From positions 171,894,923 through 171,958,922 of the forward strand of contig NC_050097.1 in the NCBI RefSeq assembly GCF_902167145.1: 64,000 nt of DNA. Reading direction: 5' to 3'. The position numbers and the translations under genes are program-made. Source of the DNA: Zea mays (lineage: Eukaryota > Streptophyta > Magnoliopsida > Poales > Poaceae). Within the stretch, counting starts at the first letter, position 1; the number at the start of each line of letters is the position of its first letter. Under the pieces are notes generated by a model. The model was not told the origin of the DNA. It saw only the letters and a program-made list of their open reading frames with translations, and made no database searches. Shown here piece after piece: positions 43,632 to 54,600 of the stretch.

Positions 43632-46011
43632 TTAAGCTTGGGTTTTAGGTACCCAACTCTTGTTGGGTCCTACAAGGTTAGTCACAATAGTTTTTGGAAC
43701 CCAAATACAAGTCTTGTCTCCCTTGCATTTGTATCCCAACTTCTTAGCAACTACTTTTGCGTTTTTACATGAAAGTACAAAAGAAGTATTGCAAGCATGA
43801 TAAACATTAGAAGGTCCATTGCACATTCTCCTAGGCACATGAGGCACACCATGATTTCTCCTAGGCCTACTTCTACCATGAACAAAAGTAGAACTAGAGG
43901 CAAACATAGCATGTGTATTATAAGCACTATGATCATAACTCCTATTATAATGAGCACGACTAGCAATTTTCCTATCATAAATAAAGGCATGGTTCCTTTG
44001 AGGACTACTAGCCATAGGGGCCTTCCTTTTCTCCTTGTTGAGAATGGGAGTCCTTTTGTCTTGTTAAGTTCTTGGTTTCCTTTTGAAAACCAAGTCCATC
44101 CTTAATTGAGGGGTGTCTACCAATAGTGTAGGCATTCCTAGCAAATTTTAATTTATCAAAATCCACTTTGCAAGTCTTAAGTTGAGCATTAAGACTTGCC
44201 ACCTCATTGTTTAATTTAGCAATAGAAATAAGATGTTCATCATAGGCATCAACATCAAAGTCCTTATATCTATTACAAATAATAACATGCTCTACACATG
44301 AACTAGTTTTACTAACTTCCTCTAGCTTAGCATTTAATTCATCATTTAAATTCTTTAAACTAGAGATAGATTCATAGCAGGCAGATAACTCAGAGGATAA
44401 CATTTCATTTCTTTTAATTTCTAGAGCAAGAGATTTTTGAACACTAACAAACTTGTCATGTTCCTCATACAGAATGTCCTCTTGCTTTTCTAGTAGTCTA
44501 TCTTTTTCATTTAGAGCATCAATTAATTCATTAATTTTCTCTACTTTAGCTCGATCTAACCCCTTAAATAAATCCGATTAATCTACTTCATTATCAGAAG
44601 ATTCCTCATCGCTAGAAGAAGTGTACTTAGGGGTATCTCGAATATGTACCTTCGTTTCCTTAGCCATAAGACATGTATGGCGTTCGTTGGAGAAGAGTGA
44701 AGACTTGTCGAAGGCCAAGGCAGCCAATCCTTCATTGTCGGAGTCGGATGAAGAGCAGTCAGAATCCCACTCCTTTCCAAGGTGCGCCTCGCCCTTCGCC
44801 TTCCTGTAGTTCTTCTTTTCCCTCTTCTCGCTCTTTTGTTGTCCTGGTCATTATCATTATCGGGACATTGTGCTATGAAATGACCAGTCTTACCACATTT
44901 GAAGCAGGAGCGCTTTCCCCTTGTCTTGTTCTTGTTGGGATACTCCTTACGTCCTTTTAGCGCGGTCTTGAAGCGCTTGATGATAAGTGCCATTTCGTCC
45001 TCGTTGAGCCCGACAGCCTCCACTTGTGCCACTTTGCTTGGTAGCGCCTCCTTGCTGCTTGTTGCTTTGAGAGCAACGGACTGCGACTCGTAGATGGGCA
45101 GTGGACCATTTAGTGTGCCGTCCACGTATCGTGCCTCCTTCACCATCATGCGCCCGCTCACGAATTTTCCAAGGATCTCCTCGGGTGTCATCTTGGTGTA
45201 CCTGGGGTTTTCACGAATAAGATTGATAAGATGGGGGTCAATTACAGTAAATGACCTTAGCATGAGTCGGACGACATCATGATCCGTCCATCTTGTGCTT
45301 CCATAGCTTCGGATCTTGTTGACCAGGGTCTTGAGCCTGTTGTAGGTCTGAGTTGGCTCCTCTCCCCGATCATCGCGAACCTCCCCAGCTCGCCTTCCAC
45401 TAGTTCCATCTTTGTGATCATAGCGGCATCATTTCCCTCATGTGATATCTTGAGGGTATCCCAGATTTGTTTGGCATTGTCCAAGCCACTCACTTTATTA
45501 TATTCGTCCCTGCAAAGAGATGCTAACAAAACAGTAGTATCTTGGGCATTTTTATGGATTTGCTCATTAATAATCACAGGATAATCGGTACTATCAAAAT
45601 GCATCCCATTCTCTACAATTTCCCATATGCTAGGATGGAGAGAGAATAAATGACTGCGCATTTTATGACTCCAAAACGAATAGTCCTCTCCATCAAAGTG
45701 TGGAGGTTTTCCAAGGGGAATTGATAGTAAATGCGCATTTGAATTATAGGGAATGCGAGAATAACCAAAAGAATAATTTTGATTAACCGTCTTTTTCTTT
45801 GATGAAGAGTCGTCGTCGTCGTCGTTGTCCCTTGCTGAAGAAGATGAGGCATCACTGTCGTAGTAGATGATCTTCTTGATGCGCCTCTTCTTTTTCTGTC
45901 CCTCTTCTTATGACTCGAGCTTGAGTCAGTCGGTTTGTCGTACCTTGGCTCGTTGAAGATGGATTCCTTCTCCTTGTTGTTGACCACCATCCCCTTGCCC
46001 TTAGGATCCAT
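43632..46011 (-). pseudogene. gag pseudogene of third Copia element
   Basis: Minus strand from MDPKGKGMVVNN (ATG at 46011) to the TAA at 43632. Open pieces: 46011-45613, 45661-45257, 45263-44583, 44403-44008 and 44015-43632, each in a shifted frame, so at least four frameshifts or stops. Recognisable are the Gag core (IWEIVENGM, LLASLCRDEYNKV), zinc knuckle CFKCGKTGHFIAQC near 44870-44910, coiled-coil region and the C-terminal WVPK repeats. It has diverged from the Gag of the two other elements, as expected for another family. Confidence 0.85.
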
Positions 46012-46046
46012 CTCTTCGGGCGGTTAGTCCCTTAAATGAAGAGTAC

Positions 46047-46060
46047 GGCTCTGATACCAA
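46047..46060 (-). other. primer-binding site of third Copia element
   Basis: On the minus strand TTGGTATCAGAGCC follows the LTR end, the initiator tRNA-Met type. Confidence 0.85.
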
Positions 46061-46061
46061 T

Positions 46062-47162
46062 TGAGAGCACCTAAAGGGGGGGGGTGAATAGGTGATCCTG
46101 TAAAATGAAACACTAAATAGCCACAAACTTGATTATAGAGGTGTTAGTGAAATCAAGTGGCTATTGAACACGCTCGTGCGAACAAGACAATCACACGAAG
46201 CAACACATGAGACACGCGTTTTTTATCCTGTGGTTCGGCCAAGTAACACTTGCCTACTTCCACGTTGTGGAGTCCCAATGGACGATGGTTGCACTCAACC
46301 CCTTTCAAGTGATCCAATGATCAACTTGAATACCACGATATTTTCCTTTACAATATCTTTCCCAGTTGCGAGGAATCTCCACAATTTGTAGTCTCTCACC
46401 CTTACAATAGAGATCACAAAGAAGCACAAGAGTAAGGGAGGAAAAGCAACGCACACAAGACTCAAGTTCGCAGCAAAATCACGCACACACGTGAAGAGGT
46501 GAGCACACAACACAGCGTGAAGAGTTTACAACTCGAAAGTGCTCAAATCTCAAGAACTATGATCAGAATGCGTGAGTGCAGAGTCTAGGTGCCTTAGAAT
46601 GTTTCTTGTAAGCTTGGTGTACTGCTCCATGCGCCTAAGAGTCCCTTTTATAGCCCCAAGGCAGCTAGGAGCCGTTGGAGATCAATTTGGAAGGCCTTCT
46701 GTCGAGTGGTGCACCGGACACCACTGGACAACCACTGTTCATGCCCGGTGCGCGATCTCCTTACATATCGGGCACAGCCGACCGTTGCTCCTCGGGGCCG
46801 GTTGGCGCACCGGACACTGTCCGATGCACACCGGACAGTCCGGTGCCCCCAGCCGACCGTTGGAGCGGGCCACGTGTCGCGCGTTGATCGTGCGGACGAC
46901 CGTTGGCCGCTGGCGCCGTTGGCTCATCGGACAGTCCGGTGCACTACCGGACAGTCCGGTGAATTATAGCCACACCGACCCTGTTTCTAGCACTTAGACA
47001 AACACATTAGTATACAAAATAATATACTAAGTCTAGAAACATACCTTGTACTTTGATTTGCACTTTTCACACATTTAGCACATAAGGACTCAATTAATAT
47101 GTGTTGGGCATCTAATCACCAAAATACTTATAGAAATTGTCCAAGGGCACATATCCCTTTCA
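46062..47162 (-). repeat. 5' LTR of third Copia element
   Basis: 1,101 bp. Lacks the stretch matching 39556-39790 of the other LTR, with the break near GAATTATAGCCAC, a motif that is itself repeated in the longer LTR. Confidence 0.87.
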
Positions 47163-47167
47163 GTCAG

Positions 47168-47325
47168 GAAAAATATAAAAAAGGAAACAAAAAACAGTGA
47201 TCAACAAGACTCGAACCTTAACTCCCAATTTTAAAAAATAGTACTTACAACTATACTAACTACCGTTATATGATCTTAGGGTGTGCCATGGCCCATATGG
47301 ACCACCCGCTGTGTCTGTCCCTGTG
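47168..47325 (+). mobile_element. right part of the TIR-type element
   Basis: Continues 38653. Contains a second CTTAGGGTGTGCCA and ends with GCTGTGTCTGTCCCTG, weakly the inverse of CAGTGGCGGACCCAGC. Confidence 0.4.
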
Positions 47326-48180
47326 TGTAGCCCCTTACCTCGATTTCTATGCACATAGGTATTTGATAGTTGAGAAAAATTTGTAATAGATGATAAATAT
47401 GTATGGAAAATATTATTTTATGGTTGTAGTGTGGTTTAGTGAGAGAATTTAGGGAGAATCGTTGTAGAGGGTGGAGATATAGGGAAAGAGAGATTGCTGA
47501 TGTGGCAGGATAATGAGATATATGGGGAGAAATATAGAGGGAATCGCTGAACATAGTCTTAAAGGAGTAGAGATGGGGCACATAAGGTCGAGATATACAA
47601 GACTAGCCACGATGTGACACAGTTCATATTGTTAAGAGGCAAGGAATACTATATAAGTAACCATTAGGTGTAAACGTGTAAGCGAGTCTATTGGCCCATT
47701 AGATTCTGGATTCAACCATAGATGCCATCGTAGTTTGTTAGAGGGTTTTTTATAAAGCTCATGAGGCAATGATGGAAGAGTTTAAGTGATAAATATGGCA
47801 TATACTTGGATCTAGATCTAACGGATCAAAAGACTCGCTTGCATGCTTGTACCTAATGATTACTTGCATAGTAGTCGTTGGCTTGTTAAGAACATGAGCC
47901 AAAAAAACCTATTGTTAAGCTGTCCTTAGTAGATCGTGTATATAATCATGTAAAACACTATTCTATACCGTAGATAACACAATTTATATGATAAGAGTTT
48001 GAAATAGGATGCAAGAGCTGCCTCATGCTCTCATTTTGCCTAGCAATAGCCAAAAAAAATTTCGTTCGTGTGCACGCCGATTTTCAAAGAAAATAAAAAA
48101 GCGAGGGTAAGGAAACTCAGATTAGGTTATATTTGGATAATCTAGTATTAACTTCAACTATCAACGCATGTGAATTGAGG
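47326..48180. other. intergenic, upstream of F-box/RCC1 gene
   Basis: AT-rich. The segment ending CGCTGAACATAGTCTTA near 47562 resembles a MITE edge, but its partner end was not found. No genes. Confidence 0.35.
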
Positions 48181-48607
48181 TCATACAGCGTAAAGATTCT
48201 CCGCTCCCCGGCCGCAAATCCCCCACTGGCCAGTGGCCACCACCACCGCCTCGATTCGCCACGTTTGGTTCTGCTGAGGTCGGGATTTGGTGTGCCGAGC
48301 TATTCCTTGCTCAATTGGATCTCCTCCGCGCGATTCGATTCGATTCGATTCGGTTCGGTTCGTTCCAATCGGGGTTTTGCTACTTCCGCTGCCACCGGTG
48401 TGCTCCGAGCTGCTCAAGCTGCGCGCCGGATACCTGGCTGCTCGATCTGATTCGGTCTCCAACACCAGCCCCCTCCGCGGCCGCCGCTCCCCGCTGACCC
48501 CGGCGCCATTTCGACCCGCGCGGCCGATCCTTGGATGGTTCCGATCAATCGGGACCAAGAGACCCAAGGCTTCATCAGCTCACCCGGCCCCCGGCGGCGG
48601 TCGATCC
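48181..48607 (+). promoter_or_regulatory. probable 5' UTR and promoter-proximal region of F-box/RCC1 gene
   Basis: GC content rises sharply here. It contains a 5-bp tandem repeat (CGATT x4 then CGGTT x2) at about 48331-48362. Open frames upstream of 48608 reflect GC-rich sequence. No clear TATA box. Confidence 0.5.
48331..48362. repeat. (CGATT)n/(CGGTT)n microsatellite in the leader
   Basis: Four CGATT units followed by two CGGTT units. Confidence 0.85.
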
Positions 48608-51600
48608 ATGGCCGGGGAGAAAGCGCCGCGCGCGTTCCCCATCGAGGAGCTTCCAGGCCACCTCATCGGGGAGGTCCTGACCTCGGGCGGGCTCGCGGCC
48701 GCCGACCTCGCCAGGCTCGAGGCCACCTGCCGCGCGCTCAGGCCGCTCGCCGAATACGCCGCGTCCAAGCTCTGCGCCGCGCGGGCGGCGTTCGCGGCTA
48801 TGGGGCCCGCCGCGCGTGGGGGGCTGCTAGAGAGGTGCGGGGGAAGCTGGAAGAAGGTGCTCAGGTTCCTGCAGTCCGTCGAGCAGTCGTCAGGCACGGT
48901 CGAGACCACATCGGGCAGCGTGAGCATGCTTCCTTTCTTCCTTTCACTTCACTCTACGAGGCCTTATGAAAAATTTAATCTTCGTATCCTGTATATTTAT
49001 GTACAGCCTTGAGATTATCTTGTGTTTTAGAAATATTCGCCTCACTCTGGACTCTGCCCACTTTGGTTACCAACACATGTTTAATTATGCTTGGCTTATG
49101 AGGTAAAATTTTAAAAGAAGCTAATTTGAAGCTGACAAAACGCCCATGTTTGGCTTAAATGCGATATTTAGCACATGTTAGTCATATTAATTGTAGATTT
49201 TTTTGTTTGTTTTGGATTTGGAGGGGACTTAACAACTTATCTCAGATTGATTAACATGTTAATGTTCCTTTATTGACATGCTGGTATGCATTTTCCTGGA
49301 TCAAACAGTGTTAACTTTGTAATATACTGCACTATTACACTCTAAAACCTTTTTGGAAATTATTGTTTGTGATGGTGAAATCCTAGTAAATTGAGTTGCT
49401 ATTATAAATATGCCTTAATTTCTTACATATTGACGCGGTTGTAACTTCTCATAATAATGATAGTTGCCATATAATTCCTGTTAGGCTGTTAGTGTGCATT
49501 TTTGTTCTGGACAGTGCATGGTAGCGTTTTGGACGCCAGAACACCTCTAAAACTAATAGTTAACAGCTAAAATTAGCCGAGAGGTTTAGAACGGGTCAAC
49601 TAATAGCCTAATAGAGCAGCTAATTGTTAGTTATACCTCTCAAATAGTTATTAGTTGTTTGCTGCTCCCACCTAGCTAAAACAAGCCAACAACTTACTAG
49701 ATGACTAATAATTAGTTCTAGAGGTTTGGAATAGGGCCTTAATTAAATTGAGCCTTTGGCTTATTCAATATTTTTAAAAAACTCGACTGTGGGGGTAAGA
49801 CACTCCCAGACATTGTATTAAGAAAACCTTTTTCACACAGGTAGAGAAAACCCCTGAACCCCAACCCATACACAACGGCACCGTAGTCCATGTGAGAATG
49901 ACTGGGGCCGGGTCCTAGACCTATGCTTTGACGCGGGACAGACGGGATGATTTTTTTAACTCTAGCCTAAAATCGAGGAGTGCTAATCAGACCACCTAAC
50001 CAACATAGCTAGAGGCTTATATTGTTTCAAGACTGACTACAAGTTTACTAGTATTCGAGCTCACTGTTAATTGTCATATTATATGTTTTCAGAAAGAAAT
50101 AATAATACCAATTCAGAAAATGTAGTCATCTTGTATTTGGAGACAGGTTTCCCTGATGGTGGATGGCATTGAAATCGCTACAATTTTTTTTTACTTTCCC
50201 AAATTGTTTTCTTATACATGTGAACATTTTGTATGTTTCCAGATGCAAGTAGCCACAGGAAGATATCACACACTTTTGGTCCATGACTCTTCTGTCTATT
50301 CTTGTGGGTCCAGCTTGTGTGGTGTGCTAGGTCATGGCCCAGATACTACACAGTGTGCGGCATTCAGTCGGGTTTCCTTCCCATCACTTTCTTGTGTTAT
50401 AAACATCTCTGCTTCACACAACCATGCTGCTTTTGTTTTGGAATCTGGGGAGGTAATTGATGATCTCCTTAATTGATGCCAGTTATGCTTATTACAGTAT
50501 CACTACTTTTCCTTGCTTTGGTGTTCTGATGGGTTTTGTCTAAATAGGTTTTCACCTGTGGTGATAACTCATCATTATGCTGTGGTCATGGCGAAGTGGG
50601 AAGAACTATATTTCGACCAATGCAAGTAGAAGCGCTTAAAGGGATTCCCTGCAAGCAGGTGGGACCACAGATCTTTCTCATCCTTTTATGTTTTGTTTCT
50701 TCAATGATACTCCTGTACTTTTTCCTAAGTCTGATCTACCTTTTTTTCTAAATCGTAATATGTTCAAATTTTCTGTGAAATTGCTTAGTTCTGAAGATCT
50801 CCATTGATTTCTAGAGTATTGTCTTTGCACATGTGCTTGTTGAAATCACATTCTGTAGTTAATCAGTATGACTCTGTTATGACCGGCATGCAGTACAAAA
50901 GGAAACAGCAGGCCAGGGGGCATGCGGCAGGAGAAGGGGATCAAGGCTGGGACAGCCAGCAGTAATTCAGTAATCCTAGGATCTATTTCCTTTTGAGAGT
51001 TTCCTTTTATTTAGAGATAAGCTTCCTTTTATTCAGAGAGATTAGTTTCCTTTTATTAAGAGATAAGTTGCCTTCTATTGAGAGAGAGGCTAGTATAAAT
51101 AGGAGATGTAAGACAGGAGGAAGGAGCATCAAAGAAATTACCTAGCCGTCTTCCCTGTGGAAGCCAGAACATGAGCTAGCCTGTTTTCCCACGCCGTGAA
51201 CACGGCGTCCCTCTCGCCCAGTCCCCCGCCAACCTCCAGCAGTACACCAGTACAGCTTGAGGGAGGTCCCTGGTAGGAATAGGAATCCTATCAACCTGGT
51301 ATCAGCTATGTCCAGCGATCCTCCATTCACCAGCCACCCACCGCCACCATCGCCTTCCACTGTTCCAGGGCCGTCCACCACCATCTCTCCACCAGTTTCC
51401 ACCACACCTACGCCAATACTCACGCTGGAATCTGTGGCCACAGCGGTCCACGATCTGTCCCGGTCAATGGCAGCCATGCAGGATTTTCTCCTGCGATCCA
51501 TGTACTCCCAGCCAGCCCCGTCACCTACCATACCCCCACCACAGCCGCCACTCTATGCCCTTCCTCATACCGGGGCGACAACAACACAAGGAGTGCCCAT

Positions 51601-54600
51601 ACACATGCTATCCATGCCGGCGTCACCATCACCGATCCCATCATATGCGATGGCATCCATGGGCGCGCCGCAGTACACGATGACGACGTCCCCGACACCG
51701 CCGGGAGCGGCCGGCATGCCATTGCCAGCGATGTTTCACGCACCTTACGGCACCGGCGCCAACTTCGGAGGCGTCGACGGCCTTGGACCCTACGGCTCGG
51801 TCCAGGGTGGCCGGGGACAATTTGAGGGGGCCATGTCGCACGACACTGCGCCACCTCCGCAGGGACAGGGACCAGGCTTCGGTCCCCAGCCACCTCGCTT
51901 CTACAAACTCGATTTCCCGACATATGATGGCACCGTCGACCCGCTCAATTGGATCAACCAATGTGAGCAGTTCTTCCGAGGCCAACGTACCCCGGCCTCG
52001 GATCGGACCTGGTTGGCATCGTACCATCTCACTGGGGCCGCCCAGACGTGGTACTACGCCCTCGAGCAAGACGAAGGCATGCCAGCCTGGGACCGTTTCC
52101 GCGAGCTCTGCACCCTACGTTTCGGGCCAGCAGTGCGCGGCACGAGGCTGTCGGAGCTCGCCCGGTTGCCGTTCATCTCTACGGTGCACGACTACGCCGA
52201 GCGTTTCAATGCGGTGCTGTGCCATGCACACAACCTCTCGGCATCCCAGAAGGCGGAGCTCTTTGTGGGAGGACTGCCCGACCACATACGGATCGACGTC
52301 GAGCTACGCGAACCCCAGAACCTGCAAACAACCATGCACTTGGCACGGGCGTTCGAACGCCGTGCGGCTGGCCCAGGGGCGTTTCCTCCAGTACGTGGCG
52401 GGAGGAGCTCGTCGCGACCACCGCCGTCCGGTCCACCCCGACAACCGCACGGGCTACCTTCATCGGGTTCGACGCCATCAACGGGTTCCTCTACACCGAC
52501 ACGACAGTTCCGCCGGCTAACACCAGCGGAACAGATGGAACGTCGACGGCAAGGATTGTGTTACAATTGTGACGAACCCTATGTCCGTGGCCACGTCTGC
52601 CAGCGTCTCTTCTACCTGGAGTCGGCGGACTACGTCGACGACACGTTCACACCGGAGGATCACGCCGGGGCCGTCAACCACGGCGAGCCCGGACATCCCA
52701 CGGTCCCAGGGGCGGACGCCATGCAGGACTCCGACCCTCCACCGACGGTATCCCTTCACGCTATTGCAGGGGTCCGGACCGAGCAGGCCATGCTCCTGTC
52801 GGTGATCATTCACGGCCATCGGGTGGTGGCGCTTCTCGACTCGGGATCGACGACCAACTTCATCAACGTCGACATCATGCACCGCCTCAAATTAGCCACT
52901 AAACCCCGCCCCACGCTTCGGGTGATGGTGGCTAACGGGGAACGCGTGCCGTGCCAGGGCGTAGCACGGAACGTGGAGATCGCCATCAACGCCGAAGCTT
53001 TCTGCGTCAACTGTTACGACATCAACCTCGGCGAGTTTGATCTCATCCTGGGCGTAGAGTTCCTCAGCACACTGGGACCTATACTGTGGAATTTCAAGGA
53101 CATGTGCATGTCTTTCACGCGGGCTTCCCGGTCCGTGCGGTGGACTGGCTTGTGCTCGCGCAGGGGCCAGGCACACACACCGACCTCATGTGCCATACCG
53201 TCCACACCCGGCCAGCCACTCATGGATCGCCTGCTCCAGCAATTTGAGGTGGTGTTCACCGAACCGGCCGGGCTGCCTCCACCTCGGCCGTACGACCACC
53301 GCATCCATCTTCTTCCAGGCACTCCTCCAGTCGCGGTTCGCCCCTACAGATACCCCCAGCTCCAGAAGGACGAACTGGAACGCCAGTGTGCAGCCATGCT
53401 TGCCCAAGGCATCATTCGGCCAAGCACCTCGCCGTTCTCTGCTCCGGTGCTCTTGGTCCGGAAACATGACAACTCATGGCGCTTCTGCATCGACTTCCGA
53501 GCCCTCAACGCCAAGACATCTAAGGATAAGTTTCCCATTCCTGTCGTTGAGGAATTGCTCGATGAACTGCATGGAGCTCGCTACTTCACTAAGCTCGACC
53601 TCCGGTCGGGCTACCACCAGGTGCGAATGCACCCGGATGACATCGCCAAGACTGCTTTTCGCACACATCAGGGTCACTATGAATTCTTGGTGATGCCTTT
53701 TGGCCTCTCCAACGCCCCAGCGACCTTCCAGGCACTAATGAATGATGTGCTACGGCCCTATCTCCGCAGGTTCGTCCTGGTATTCTTTGACGATATACTA
53801 ATCTACAGTGCCACATGGGCCGAACACCTGCAGCACTTGGGCGTGGTCCTCAATGCCCTCCGAGCACACCATCTACATGTCAAGCGCTCCAAATGTTCAT
53901 TTGGGGAAAAATCTGTGGCGTACCTCGGCCATGTGATCTCCGCGGAGGGGGTAGCCATGGACACGGCTAAGGTGGTAGCCGTCTCCACATGGCCGACGCC
54001 GAGCTCAGCCAGGGGCCTACGCGGCTTCCTGGGCCTTGCGGGCTACTACCGCAAATTCATCCGCGACTTCGGCACGATTGCAGCACCACTCACGCGTCTC
54101 CTGCGCCGAGACGCGTTCACGTGGGATGAGGAGGCCACAACAGCATTCCAAGCACTCAAGACCGCCCTTACCTCCGGACCCGTGCTCCAAATGCCGGACT
54201 TCGACAAGTGCTTCACAGTCGACTGTGATGCCTCTGGTGTGGGGTTTGGCGCCGTACTTCACCAAGGCGCGAGACCTCTCGCTTTCTTCAGCAGACCATT
54301 TGCACCACGCCACATGAAACTCGCCGCGTATGAACGCGAGTTGATTGGGTTGGTTCAAGCAGTGCGCCATTGGCGACCGTATCTTTGGGGTCGCTATTTT
54401 CGGGTACGTACGGACCACTACAGTCTCAAGTTTCTACTCGATCAACGGTTGTCCACTGTGCCACATCATCAATGGCTCAACAAACTCTTCGGTTTCGACT
54501 TCGACGTGGAGTACCGCCCGGGCCGCCTCAATACTGTGGCGGACGCACTGTCTCGCCGTGATGAGGTGTCCCCATCTTCGACACTAAGTTCGGAGGGGGC

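Larger units (their letters stand above)
38654..47162 (-). mobile_element. third Copia element (SIRE/Maximus lineage), decayed
   Basis: Minus strand, 8,509 bp. 5' LTR 46062-47162 and 3' LTR 38654-39979, flanked by GCCAG (38649-38653) and GTCAG (47163-47167), a 4-of-5 target duplication. On its own strand the LTR starts TGAAAGGGATATGTGCCC and ends GTGCTCTCA, so it is a different family from the other two. The primer site is TTGGTATCAGAGCC (minus, 46047-46060). Gag and pol are recognisable but broken, and pol has a 390-bp in-frame deletion relative to the Opie-like element. The 5' LTR lacks about 235 bp of the 3' LTR. Family name not assigned. Confidence 0.88.

Noticed and set aside
48287..49012. 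241-codon frame as the true first exon, extending upstream of 48608
   Set aside because: The upstream part is the 5-bp repeat and leader-like sequence, and the downstream part past 48919 reads through a GTGAGC donor. The F-box and phase-0 exon joins support 48608-48919.
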